A stretch of DNA of 22,958 nt from a virus, in IMG/VR virus record IMGVR_UViG_3300046028_002024, positions 1 through 22,958 of that record. One strand, 5' to 3'. This document shows, piece after piece, positions 7,493 through 14,879 of this stretch. Under the pieces are notes generated by a model, which saw only the letters and a list, made by a program, of their open reading frames with translations, was not told the origin of the DNA and made no database searches. The position numbers and the translations under genes were made by a program. Numbering within the stretch: the stretch's first letter is position 1; each line of letters begins with the position of its first letter.

Positions 7493-7654
7493 ATGTCTGG
7501 AAAAATATATAAAAACTCATTTAAACTAAATGAAGCATGGGGAGATGGTCGTAGAGCTGCTCAAACAGGTTTGCTTATTGGTACTAACCCATTTTCTGCT
7601 GGAGTTCCTGCTTACCAAGCATGGATAGACGGCTTCAACAACACTTTCGCATAA
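7493..7654 (+). CDS. Small phage protein, 53 aa
   Basis: ATG at 7493 is one base after the GNAT-like stop, with AGGGGA 6 bases upstream. Product MSGKIYKNSFKLNEAWGDGR... ends AWIDGFNNTFA. The stop is 10 bases before the next ATG and the two are separated by a strong AAGGAGAAGG. The region has no other gene, and the reading frame uses phage-typical codons. Function unknown; position suggests a minor virion or assembly protein. Confidence 0.6.
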   Translation: MSGKIYKNSFKLNEAWGDGRRAAQTGLLIGTNPFSAGVPAYQAWIDGFNNTFA

Positions 7655-7664
7655 GGAGAAGGTC

Positions 7665-8507
7665 ATGTCAGGTGGTGGAAGCTATAATCAAAGCAACGCA
7701 AACAACCAAAGTCAGTTTGCTCAGAAAATACCAAAGTGGCAATCTGATGCGCTTACTCAAATGTACAATGCAGCAGCAGGTACTTATGGTAATGTTGGAA
7801 ATACCATTAATCAACAAATGGGTGGAGCGCAAGATTACATTAACCAAACTAACCAAGCTGCAATGCCAGAATGGCAAAACCAGTTAGGTGGTGGTGTATA
7901 TCAAGGCATGGATAATGCTAATAAACTTTCTGAGTCATTACAACAATCGTTAAATGCTCCAACTAATACACAAAGCATTTATTCTCAGATGATGGGTGGA
8001 CAGGGTAATACCTATGCTGATGCAATGAAAGCTGGTTATACTGCTGATGCTAATAGAGCAACTGCTAATATGCTATCTAATCTTGATGCAAGGGCAACAG
8101 CTTCAGGAATGTCTGGCGGTTCAAGACATGGCACTGCTACTTCTCAAGGAATGTATGATATTAACAGCAACCTGCAAAAGAATTTAGCAGATGTTGGTTA
8201 CAATACTTTTGACAAAGACTTACAAAATAAACTTAACATTGCACAACAAGCAGATCAAGGAACACTTGCTAGACAACAGTTAATGTCAAACATGTTGGGT
8301 CAGCAACAAGGCGTTTCTACTGGTGCTTTAGGTATGGGTCAGAATATGCAAAATCTTGGTATGGGTTCTTTTGCTCCTGGCATGATGCCTTGGCAAAACA
8401 TTAGTAACTATGCAAATGCTTTAGGATCACCAACAGTTCTTAATTCAGGTAGCAGTTCTGGAAACAGCAATGCTATGGGCATGAGTGGCGGTGGTGGTGC
8501 TAAGTAA
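7665..8507 (+). CDS. Candidate internal virion/ejection protein (Q/N/G-rich)
   Basis: 280 residues, with a strong AAGGAGAAGG ahead of the ATG. Rich in Gln, Asn, Gly and Met. The helical middle (ADAMKAGYTADANRATANML, TASGMSGGSRHGTATSQGMY, VGYNTFDKDLQNKLNIAQQ) and the end GNSNAMGMSGGGGAK are typical of small podovirus internal or tail-tip proteins encoded upstream of ejection proteins. It heads a run of four related-looking low-complexity genes, suggesting a DNA-ejection apparatus. No enzymatic motif seen. Confidence 0.5.
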   Translation: MSGGGSYNQSNANNQSQFAQKIPKWQSDALTQMYNAAAGTYGNVGNTINQQMGGAQDYINQTNQAAMPEWQNQLGGGVYQGMDNANKLSESLQQSLNAPTNTQSIYSQMMGGQGNTYADAMKAGYTADANRATANMLSNLDARATASGMSGGSRHGTATSQGMYDINSNLQKNLADVGYNTFDKDLQNKLNIAQQADQGTLARQQLMSNMLGQQQGVSTGALGMGQNMQNLGMGSFAPGMMPWQNISNYANALGSPTVLNSGSSSGNSNAMGMSGGGGAK

Positions 8508-9001
8508 TGGGTAGTTTATTGGAGTTATTAAGTGGCGGTGGCAGTCTTGTTGATTTACTAAGAAAGAATCCTATGGGAGGCTCTGGCAATGCCATGTCTG
8601 GACAGGTTGCAGGTGCTGTATTGCCACAAAGTTCATTAAATCAAGCATTAACAGGATCACCAACAGCCACTAATCCTATGATGTCACCAACAATAGGATC
8701 AACAGCAACCATTCCTGCACAAAAACAAAGTAATCGTAGTTGGGAGAAATGGGCGCAACCACAAGATGTTTCTGCTGGATTAGTTGCAGGACAAGCCAAC
8801 GACCCAATGTATAATCAAATGATGCAACAGGTTATGCAACAACAACAGCCTCAACAACAAAGACAACCAATGACTTCTGTTGGTGTAGCGCAGCTTCCAC
8901 AGACAGGTATTCCACAAGCTACTATGCCTCAAATGCCTGGTGCTATTCATCCAAACGAAGATATGATGTCATTATTTAGAAGATTAATGGGAGGTGCGTA
9001 G
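8507..9001 (+). CDS. Low-complexity candidate virion protein (Met/Gln/Pro-rich)
   Basis: 164 residues, TAATG overlap with the previous gene and shared stop/start with the next. The first ~25 residues form a hydrophobic helix (GSLLELLSGGGSLVDLLRK). Residues ~105-145 are dominated by Met, Gln and Pro (MMQQVMQQQQPQQQRQPM). The end EDMMSLFRRLMGG is helical. No domain is recognised. Position inside the ejection-protein run is the only clue to function. Confidence 0.45.
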   Translation: MGSLLELLSGGGSLVDLLRKNPMGGSGNAMSGQVAGAVLPQSSLNQALTGSPTATNPMMSPTIGSTATIPAQKQSNRSWEKWAQPQDVSAGLVAGQANDPMYNQMMQQVMQQQQPQQQRQPMTSVGVAQLPQTGIPQATMPQMPGAIHPNEDMMSLFRRLMGGA

Positions 9002-10161
9002 TGGCATTTAATATTGTTGATATGTTAAGAGGTGATATTGTCCAGCGACAACAACCTCAACAAAATTCAAGCTCAGGTCTTGGTGAGATGCTTTCATACT
9101 TAATGCAAAGCACTAACCAACCTGTTGCAAAAGTTCCTGAACAAGCTCAATACTGGAATCCTCCTAGTTTAAGTGAGATTGCTCAAGTTTCTGCTAATAG
9201 ACGACAAGAAAAGCAACAGGAAGATTCATTTGCAAAGTTGCGTGAATTGATTGGTACTAAAGGAACACCAGGTAATAATATTCCAATACCATTTAGGGGT
9301 GCAGTAATGCCAACTAAAGGAACAGGATTGCGTGGTGGTGGAAGTTTAGAAGATTTTGCTATTGGCCTTGCTGGTCTTCCTGATAAGGCTTTAGCATCTC
9401 AAGGTTTTGATATGATGACTAACTTGTCAAAACCAACTCCTCAACCTGCTCTTCATTCTATGGGTGTTCCTAATAAGCCTGGTTGGAAAGTTAATTTCTA
9501 TCTTGATGCTAATAACCAACCTGTACCAGTTGGAGACCCATACAAAGCAGATGGAGGAATTAATATTAATACTGGTGCTGGGGCTATGGGTAATATATTG
9601 ACTAGAGAGCAAAAAATACAAGCTGGAATACCTCCTGAAGATGTTGCACAATTTAGCCAATCTGGCGGAATAAGCATTATAAAATCTGCTGCCACTCCTA
9701 CTGATACACAAAGAAAAATTGGTTCAGGGTTAATGCAAGAGCAAGCACTAGAAGGTCAAATAAAAAACTTAACAAAGAAATATGACCCAACCGAAATAAC
9801 ATTAGATAATACTATATTATCAAATGTTTCTGAAATGCAAGGAGCTGTTGGATCAATGCTTGGTGCTTATGCAAAACAAAATATGTCACCAGATGCTCAA
9901 GATTATTTAAGACTGATGGATACATGGATAGAAAATTATGGTCGTAATGTATCAGGTGGAGCAATTACTAAAGAAGAGTATCCAACATGGAGAAGACAAT
10001 ACTTTGCTCAACCTGGAGAAAGCAAAGAACAGATAGCAAAAAAAGAACAATCAAGAAAAGAATATATGCAAGGTCTTAAAATGCAATCTGGGAAAACTGT
10101 TCCATCATCAACAGAAGGTGGTTTAAAATCTGCTGAACAATATTTACAGGATAACCCATAA
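9001..10161 (+). CDS. Candidate internal virion/ejection protein
   Basis: 386 residues. The start is GTG at 9001, overlapping the TAG of the previous gene; GGGAGG lies 5-6 bases upstream. The N-terminal third is Gln/Pro-rich (IVQRQQPQQNSSSG). Residues ~190-330 are helical (REQKIQAGIPPEDVAQFSQS; QEQALEGQIKNLTKKYDPTE; MLGAYAKQNMSPDAQDYLRL) and resemble the helix-rich internal virion proteins of podoviruses, which are ejected with DNA to form a trans-envelope tunnel. A family name cannot be assigned with confidence. It ends by overlapping the next ATG (TAATG). Confidence 0.5.
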   Translation: MAFNIVDMLRGDIVQRQQPQQNSSSGLGEMLSYLMQSTNQPVAKVPEQAQYWNPPSLSEIAQVSANRRQEKQQEDSFAKLRELIGTKGTPGNNIPIPFRGAVMPTKGTGLRGGGSLEDFAIGLAGLPDKALASQGFDMMTNLSKPTPQPALHSMGVPNKPGWKVNFYLDANNQPVPVGDPYKADGGININTGAGAMGNILTREQKIQAGIPPEDVAQFSQSGGISIIKSAATPTDTQRKIGSGLMQEQALEGQIKNLTKKYDPTEITLDNTILSNVSEMQGAVGSMLGAYAKQNMSPDAQDYLRLMDTWIENYGRNVSGGAITKEEYPTWRRQYFAQPGESKEQIAKKEQSRKEYMQGLKMQSGKTVPSSTEGGLKSAEQYLQDNP

Positions 10162-11888
10162 TGAGTTCTTATAGTGATTTACAAAAAGCATTTTATATAG
10201 CACAACAAAAAGGTGACACTGAACATGCCACAAAGTTTGCAAAAGAATTAGCAGCACAAGGAACTGATTATAGTGGAAAGCAAGTTGAAGAAGCTAATCT
10301 ACAGGCTGGTGATACATTAGATGGCAATGTTTGGAATGGTAAAGGATGGGTATATCCTGAAAAGTATGATCTACCATTAAAAACTGTTGCTAACACACAA
10401 ACTGTACAAGAAAACAAACCACAGTCATGGTTAAAAGTAGCAACAAGAGGTGTAGCAAATCTTCCATCATCTATTGCTGGCGTAGCTGGTGACGTTGTGT
10501 CTAGCGTTTTACATCCTGTTGATACAGCACAAGGTGTTTTAGATTTAGGCAATGCTGCGCTTCAGAAAGTGCTTCCTGATGCTATTGTTCAAATGATGCC
10601 AGAAAGCACACGCAATAATCCTGCAAAATTAAACGCTGTTGTAGACTTTTATAAATCACGATATACCAATCCTGAAAACTTTAAGGAAGCACTAGCAACT
10701 GATCCAGCCAGCGTATTAGCTGATTTTTCAACAGTTCTTACAGGTGGAGGTTCTTTAGCTTCAAAGATTCCAGCGTTAACTAAGGTTGGTAATGTTGTAG
10801 CAGGTGCAGGACGTATTGTTGATCCACTATCAATAGCAGTTAATGCAGCTCCTTCATTTGGTAAAGGTCTTGCAAATGTAATTGGTGGAGCTGGAACGCA
10901 TACAGGCGGAGAAAGTTTAAAAACAGCAGCTAGAGCAGGAACTGAAGGTGGAAAGATGGCTGAAACATTCTTGGGAAACATGCGTGGAAATGTTCCTATG
11001 AAGGATGTTTTGGATATGGCAAAACAAAATGTTGATGATATGGCTGCTACAAAAGCACAAGCATATCAACAAGGAATAGCCGGTATATCTAATGATAAAT
11101 CAATATTAGATTTTAATAAGATAGACAATACTTTAGCAAATACATATGACAAGATAACATTCAAAGGAAAACCAAAGAATGATGTTGCATTTACTGCTTT
11201 TAGTAAAATAGCTGATGAAATTAATAACTGGAAAAATTTAGATCCTGCTGAATATCATACTCCAATAGGTCTTGATTCGCTTAAGCAAAGAATAGGTGGA
11301 ATACAAGAGTCTATTCCATACGAAGAAAAGACTGCAAGAATGGTAGCTAAAAATCTTTATGATTCAGTAAAGAATGAAATATCTAATCAAGCACCAACCT
11401 ATTCAAAAGTGATGAAGGATTATTCACAGGCATCTGATTTAATCAATGAAATAGAACGTACATTCTCATTAAAACAGTCTGGCAATCCAGATACAGCGAT
11501 GCGTAAACTACAGTCTTTAATGCGTAATAATGTTAATACAAATTATGGAAATAGACTTGATCTGTTTAAAACTTTAGAAGATCAAGGACGTAATCAATTA
11601 ACTTCAGCAATAGCTGGTCAAGCACTTAACTCATGGACTCCAAGAGGTCTTGCAAATGCTGGGTTGACAGGCATAGGAAGTTATGCGGTTGGTGGCGCAC
11701 CATTGGCTGTACCTATGCTTATGGCACAATCACCAAGATTAATGGGGTTATCTGCTTATGGTGTTGGTTTATTATCAAAACCTGTAACAAAAACATCTAA
11801 AAAGTTAAAAGGTATGTTTGATTACCTGAATGTTGATCCAACACTTACTGGAAACTTATTGTATCAGTCTAGGGAGAATCGCCAATGA
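10161..11888 (+). CDS. Large candidate ejection protein with amphipathic/membrane-like segments
   Basis: 575 residues. Starts SYSDLQKAFYIAQQKGDTEHA, a helical repeat-like opening seen in phage ejection proteins, followed by AAQGTDYSG. Residues ~95-135 (TRGVANLPSSIAGVAGDVVS, then a helix) and ~505-555 (GLTGIGSYAVGGAPLAVPML) are Gly/Ala-rich segments that could insert into a membrane. The long helical centre (~255-480) is charged. This arrangement suits a protein that is ejected and crosses the host envelope. ATGA overlap with the following gene. Confidence 0.55.
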   Translation: MSSYSDLQKAFYIAQQKGDTEHATKFAKELAAQGTDYSGKQVEEANLQAGDTLDGNVWNGKGWVYPEKYDLPLKTVANTQTVQENKPQSWLKVATRGVANLPSSIAGVAGDVVSSVLHPVDTAQGVLDLGNAALQKVLPDAIVQMMPESTRNNPAKLNAVVDFYKSRYTNPENFKEALATDPASVLADFSTVLTGGGSLASKIPALTKVGNVVAGAGRIVDPLSIAVNAAPSFGKGLANVIGGAGTHTGGESLKTAARAGTEGGKMAETFLGNMRGNVPMKDVLDMAKQNVDDMAATKAQAYQQGIAGISNDKSILDFNKIDNTLANTYDKITFKGKPKNDVAFTAFSKIADEINNWKNLDPAEYHTPIGLDSLKQRIGGIQESIPYEEKTARMVAKNLYDSVKNEISNQAPTYSKVMKDYSQASDLINEIERTFSLKQSGNPDTAMRKLQSLMRNNVNTNYGNRLDLFKTLEDQGRNQLTSAIAGQALNSWTPRGLANAGLTGIGSYAVGGAPLAVPMLMAQSPRLMGLSAYGVGLLSKPVTKTSKKLKGMFDYLNVDPTLTGNLLYQSRENRQ

Positions 11889-12826
11889 CATTAGAGGAGA
11901 TAGTTAATAGCTTAAAATCTGCTGGACAGGATTATGGTCAGTTGCTCAACAACAATCCAAAGTACACTGCTGTAGCATCAAATGTTACTAAAGGACTTGA
12001 AAATCTTGTACCACCACAGTTTACTAATACTCAAGATGCTAAAAGCCAAGAATACAGCAAAAAAATAGCTGAATGGGCTTTAGGAAATGGTATGGGTATG
12101 AGTGGTATGGCGTTGTCTACTAAAATACCTAATCCTATTAAAGACAATCTTAACGCTACTTTATTGCAAAAATACTTATCAGTAGGAAAGTTATCTCCAA
12201 AAGAAATGACGCAATATGAAGCCAATGCTTTAGCTATGGAAACACCACAATTGCAAAGATATAATGTGGCTAATGCTATGGCTAATCCTGAAAGAGAGGC
12301 GTATAAAAATAGTTTAGACTTTAATTGGGCGCATGGAAGTCCATCTCCTAATATACAAGAGTTAGTTCCATCCGATATTGGAGCAATGGGGCCAGGTGTG
12401 TATGCCACAAATTATTTTCCTGAAGCAGATAGATATGCAACAGAAAACATTGGAGCAACAGTATATCCTTTGGCTGTAAACACATCTAAATCATTTAATC
12501 CTAAAAAAATAGGAAATATTTATGACATCTTAGATGCTGATAATGACAGAATGCTTGGGCAACGGTTAAGTGCAATGGATAAAGATAGCATTATTCAGAC
12601 TCAGCCACCAGCTAGAGCTTATTACAAGCATTTAACTGGAGATAATTTAGATATGATTCCAGCCTTACCAGAAAGAAAGCATTATGTAACAGATTATCAA
12701 AATAACATACGATCCCGATTTGCCGCCTTTGATCCACTAAGAAAAAACAGTTCTAGTTTGTTAGCAAGTGGATTATTAGGTGCTTTATTATTTAACAATG
12801 AAAACAAAACATCAGAGAAAAGATAA
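11885..12826 (+). CDS. ADP-ribosyltransferase-like protein, candidate virion-delivered effector
   Basis: 313 residues; the start overlaps the ejection protein's TGA. Residues 1-140 are helical with no family match (possibly a virion-association region). From residue 147 it shows an ART-like fold pattern: NWAHGS with H150, GAMGPGVYATN with Y173 (residues 166-176), ATVYPLAVNTSKSF (191-204), and later NNIRSRFAAFDPLR (273-286), a motif that ends many phage ART-like domains. H and Y match the first two positions of the H-Y-E class; I cannot place the third catalytic residue with confidence. A C-terminal hydrophobic segment (SSLLASGLLGALLF, 290-303) follows. The position after ejection genes suggests transfer into the host, by analogy with T4 Alt. 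Substrate unknown. Confidence 0.6.
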   Translation: MTLEEIVNSLKSAGQDYGQLLNNNPKYTAVASNVTKGLENLVPPQFTNTQDAKSQEYSKKIAEWALGNGMGMSGMALSTKIPNPIKDNLNATLLQKYLSVGKLSPKEMTQYEANALAMETPQLQRYNVANAMANPEREAYKNSLDFNWAHGSPSPNIQELVPSDIGAMGPGVYATNYFPEADRYATENIGATVYPLAVNTSKSFNPKKIGNIYDILDADNDRMLGQRLSAMDKDSIIQTQPPARAYYKHLTGDNLDMIPALPERKHYVTDYQNNIRSRFAAFDPLRKNSSSLLASGLLGALLFNNENKTSEKR

Positions 12827-12963
12827 TGCCATCAAAATCAAAAGCACAAGAAAAGTTAATGCAAGCAGCAGCCCATAATCCAAAGTTTGCAAAGAAAGTT
12901 AAGATACCAGTTGAGGTTGCTCAAGAGTTTGTAAAAGCTGATAAAGCTAAAAGAAAAAAATAG
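12826..12963 (+). CDS. Small basic phage protein, 45 aa
   Basis: 45 residues from an ATG overlapping the previous TAA: MPSKSKAQEKLMQAAAHNPK... ending KADKAKRKK. Short proteins starting MPxKSKAQ are common at the end of structural operons in podoviruses. No function is known to me. It is the last gene of the + strand block and is followed 16 bases later by a strong terminator. Confidence 0.7.
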   Translation: MPSKSKAQEKLMQAAAHNPKFAKKVKIPVEVAQEFVKADKAKRKK

Positions 12964-12979
12964 TTTTCGCTCGTAGCTT

Positions 12980-13006
12980 GGGGATACCTAAGTATCCCCT
13001 TTTTTT
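12980..13006 (+). terminator. Rho-independent terminator ending the + strand block
   Basis: Perfect 8-bp stem GGGGATAC (12980-12987) / GTATCCCC (12992-12999) with a CTAA loop, followed by seven T residues from 13000. It lies between the two converging blocks. The T-tract also contains the stop codon of the leftward lipoprotein gene (13005-13007). A weaker terminator role on the minus strand is possible, but no T-tract follows directly there. Confidence 0.9.
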
Positions 13007-13256
13007 ATTTACGAACAAATTGACCATCAAGTAAGATCATTTGTGTTTGATAAGCGTTGTTTCTTTCTTGACGTATTTGTCTATCTTGATTAAGTTCATT
13101 TATATAAGCATTATAATTAGCATCATTTCGTTGTTGACGTAATTCATTAGTTATCCTACTTGTTCTTGCTTCTTCTGCCAAATCATAACCAGCATCATCA
13201 TCGCAAGCTAAAACAATAGTTGGTATTAACAGTAATATTAAAAGTAAGTTTTTCAT
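13005..13256 (-). CDS. Small lipoprotein, 83 aa
   Basis: 83 residues beginning MKNLLLILLLIPTIVLAC: a lysine, a 14-residue hydrophobic stretch and the lipobox V-L-A-C, so Cys18 is the predicted lipidation site. Position +2 is Asp (CDDD), which in Enterobacteria signals retention in the inner membrane. The mature part is a polar, charged helix rich in Asn, Gln and Arg, probably a coiled coil. It is the last gene of the leftward block. Phage lipoproteins sometimes block superinfection, but nothing here shows that. Confidence 0.65.
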   Translation of the reverse strand: MKNLLLILLLIPTIVLACDDDAGYDLAEEARTSRITNELRQQRNDANYNAYINELNQDRQIRQERNNAYQTQMILLDGQFVRK

Positions 13257-13354
13257 TTCTTTTCCTCTTTCTTTTTATCTCCAAATATCTTATCCCAATT
13301 TTCTTCAAACTTTTTCCTATCATTTATAGGGCGTGGTGCTGAACCTTTACTCAT
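13253..13354 (-). CDS. Small conserved phage protein MSKGSAPRP-type, 33 aa
   Basis: 33 residues, MSKGSAPRPINDRKKFEENW..., very charged, ending KKKEEKK. Both ends use ATGA overlaps (with the lipoprotein gene and with the next ORF). Phage genomes often carry a tiny protein with the same opening and a central E/NxxWDxIF core. Function unknown. Upstream GGAGG (GGAGGAAAAACA before ATG) is a good ribosome site. Confidence 0.7.
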   Translation of the reverse strand: MSKGSAPRPINDRKKFEENWDKIFGDKKKEEKK

Positions 13355-13494
13355 TGTTTTTCCTCCAGTTGTTTCTCTGCCCATCGTACACCATCTTCAA
13401 AACCTTCTTCCCATTCTTCAGAATAATATTCCTCACTAAATGATGATGAACGTATTGAGTCAATGTATTCTTCTATTTCTTTTTCACTAATCAT
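13351..13494 (-). CDS. Small acidic phage protein, 47 aa
   Basis: 47 residues, MISEKEIEEYIDSIRSSSF... with GFEDGVRWAEKQLEEKQ at the end. Strongly acidic. The GVRWAEKQ end resembles GVKWAEQQ at the end of the protein at 13911-14279, suggesting a shared short module. ATGA overlap with the gene at 13253 and 8-base overlap with the next gene at 13487. Function unknown. Confidence 0.65.
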   Translation of the reverse strand: MISEKEIEEYIDSIRSSSFSEEYYSEEWEEGFEDGVRWAEKQLEEKQ

Positions 13495-13777
13495 CTTTCT
13501 TCCCCCTCTCTGCTAACATTGCGTCTGCCATGGTGTACGACAGTCTTGCTAAAGTTTCCATATCAGGAATATTTTTTGGTAATGTTTGCATAGCCAAGCC
13601 AGCAAAGTGATCTCGGAGGGATATTCCTTCTCGTATATCTTCTCGCATATCTTCTCGTAACTTACTATTTTCTTCTGCTAATTTAAGTATGTGCTTATCA
13701 CGCTCATGTAGTTTTGTTTTAACCCACTTTAATTCCAAATCCATAGGTATTTCTAATCTTTCATATTCAACGCTCAT
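13487..13777 (-). CDS. Conserved phage protein with coiled coil and LRDHFAGLAMQ motif
   Basis: 96 residues. Residues ~15-50 form a charged helix (ELKWVKTKLHERDKHILKLA, then ENSKLRED) that contains the four-residue repeat REDM-REDI-REGI. Residues 53-96 contain LRDHFAGLAMQTLP and YTMADAMLAERGKKDD, a motif pair I recognise from many small phage and prophage proteins of unknown function. ATGA coupling on its upstream side. Confidence 0.65.
   Translation of the reverse strand: MSVEYERLEIPMDLELKWVKTKLHERDKHILKLAEENSKLREDMREDIREGISLRDHFAGLAMQTLPKNIPDMETLARLSYTMADAMLAERGKKDD
13627..13659 (-). repeat. In-frame 12-bp tandem repeat
   Basis: CTTCTCGTATAT, CTTCTCGCATAT and a partial CTTCTCGTAA follow each other directly. 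On the coding (-) strand they give RED(M/I)RED(I)REG. The period keeps the frame, so copy-number change would lengthen the coiled coil by four residues. Confidence 0.75.
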
Positions 13778-13914
13778 TTCTCTCTCCAGTACATACTGTG
13801 CATTGCTTTAGTACTTCTTTGTTTATGTGGGATATACTCAAACTTATATGGATTACAGTGTCTTAGCTCTCGTAAAAAATACGCTATACGACACCAGTTA
13901 TTTTTAATTTTCAT
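13774..13914 (-). CDS. Small basic phage protein, 46 aa
   Basis: 46 residues, MKIKNNWCRIAYFLREL... ending MHSMYWREK, very basic and aromatic-rich. ATGA overlaps on both sides: its stop overlaps the start of the coiled-coil gene and its start overlaps the stop of the gene at 13911. Its ribosome site, GGAGGTGGGGG, is also the last coding sequence (GGGG tail) of the upstream gene. Function unknown. Confidence 0.6.
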   Translation of the reverse strand: MKIKNNWCRIAYFLRELRHCNPYKFEYIPHKQRSTKAMHSMYWREK

Positions 13915-13934
13915 CCCCCACCTCCAATGCCGTG
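13910..13934 (-). repeat. 25-bp direct repeat copy A (gene end plus ribosome site plus next ATG)
   Basis: Identical over 25 bases to 14275-14299. On the minus strand it encodes HGIGGGG and TGA, contains the GGAGGTGGGGG ribosome site, and includes the ATG of the following ORF. Confidence 0.95.
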
Positions 13935-14279
13935 TTGCTGTTCTGCCCACTTAACCCCTTTTACAAACGCTTCTCTCGTAACATTAAACATTGACTGATT
14001 ACCTTCGCTTATTTGTTGTGGTGTTAAAGGCTCTTGCTTCTTAACATATACGTTACCGTCAAGAACTATTGTATTGCCCAGTTCAGGAAAGGTGTCCAAT
14101 TCATTTAGTTTCATTCCACTACTCTCTTTACATTTTTGATAATCCAAAGTTAAAACACATTCCTTCACAACCAATTCAGCAAACTTTCTTAACTCTTGCT
14201 CACAATCATCACCGGATTCAGAAAACCATGAGTCCATAAACCCCGCACGTTCAGCAAGTTCGGCAAGTTTATCGTTCAT
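13911..14279 (-). CDS. Ea22-like modular phage protein, 122 aa
   Basis: 122 residues. N-terminus MNDKLAELAERAGFMDSWF, a helical region with ELRKFAELVVKECVLTL, then KKQEPLTPQQIS, and the end AFVKGVKWAEQQHGIGGGG. The sequences (R/Q)EPLTxxQI and xHGIGG at the C-terminus are typical of a mosaic group of phage early-region proteins related to Ea22/DUF551 types. Function unknown. The last seven codons double as the ribosome site of the next gene. A related protein with the same last seven residues is encoded directly upstream. Confidence 0.6.
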   Translation of the reverse strand: MNDKLAELAERAGFMDSWFSESGDDCEQELRKFAELVVKECVLTLDYQKCKESSGMKLNELDTFPELGNTIVLDGNVYVKKQEPLTPQQISEGNQSMFNVTREAFVKGVKWAEQQHGIGGGG

Positions 14280-14299
14280 CCCCCACCTCCAATGCCGTG
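14275..14299 (-). repeat. 25-bp direct repeat copy B
   Basis: Second exact copy of the 13910-13934 sequence, at the junction of the genes at 14276-14686 and 13911-14279. The repeat spacing (365 bases) equals one gene, which fits duplication or recombination of whole gene cassettes at this site. Confidence 0.95.
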
Positions 14300-14686
14300 A
14301 TACTTTTCAGCATCTCTAAAACCCAAATAATATCCTGCAATGCCCTCGTCTGTTATATTAGCCTCAGCAAGTACATCGAGTTTATCTTCGCTTAAAGGCT
14401 CACGTTTTTGTGGTGCTGTGTAGAGCGGTATCACTTCAAATATTTCCCTGTTGTACAAAAAGGGTGTTAAATCAGATACTTGTGTTCTATAGCCTGTTTC
14501 TTTATTAACTATTATCCATGCCTCAGGTTGCTGTTCAGACATTAAAGATTTTCTACCTTCTTCATAAGCATCATATACATTACTAACGCAAACACCGTTA
14601 GGCATAACAGCCATAGGAGTTGCATTTGATATAGAATCTAGCCCAGTCTGCTCAGGTTGGGCAAGTAACTCTTTTTTTTTACTCAT
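14276..14686 (-). CDS. Ea22-like modular phage protein, 136 aa
   Basis: 136 residues from the ATG at 14686 (overlap ATGAGTAA with the upstream gene). An ATG at 14698 would add four residues; neither has an ideal ribosome site. Contains PEAWIIVNKETGYRTQVSD and VIPLYTAPQKREPLSEDKLD, the typical (V/T)PLYTAPxxREPL linker of mosaic phage early proteins, and ends AEKYHGIGGGG. The C-terminal seven residues match the next protein exactly. A role in the early/lysogenic region of lambdoid phages is known only by location; no biochemical function can be given. Confidence 0.6.
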   Translation of the reverse strand: MSKKKELLAQPEQTGLDSISNATPMAVMPNGVCVSNVYDAYEEGRKSLMSEQQPEAWIIVNKETGYRTQVSDLTPFLYNREIFEVIPLYTAPQKREPLSEDKLDVLAEANITDEGIAGYYLGFRDAEKYHGIGGGG

Positions 14687-14879
14687 AATACATACCATCT
14701 CTAAAATCTATAAATAAATCACATTCAAGTTTATTCAGTTCTTTTTTGAAGTCTCCATGCCACATGAAGTCCTTAGTATCTACTTCAATAGATAAATATC
14801 TTGAACAATTTTCTTTTTTATCGCAGTTACTTCCTAAGCAACGTGCGTTTTCATTCGGCAGTGGATACTTCATCTTCAT
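14679..14879 (-). CDS. Small four-cysteine protein, 66 aa
   Basis: 66 residues starting MKMKYPLPNENARCLG with AGGAG 9 bases before the ATG. C14, C19, C25 and C53 (RCLGSNCDKKENCSRYL) suggest a small metal site. Proteins with an RCxGxxC-C-RYL core recur in phages. The ATG lies inside the end of the HTH gene (29-base overlap) and the stop overlaps the next ATG. Function unknown. Confidence 0.6.
   Translation of the reverse strand: MKMKYPLPNENARCLGSNCDKKENCSRYLSIEVDTKDFMWHGDFKKELNKLECDLFIDFRDGMYYE

Noticed and set aside
7068-7520. Antisense 150-aa open frame across the GNAT-like gene
   Set aside because: No ribosome site or family motif, and the + strand gene is coupled to its neighbours by ATGA and has a good motif layout.
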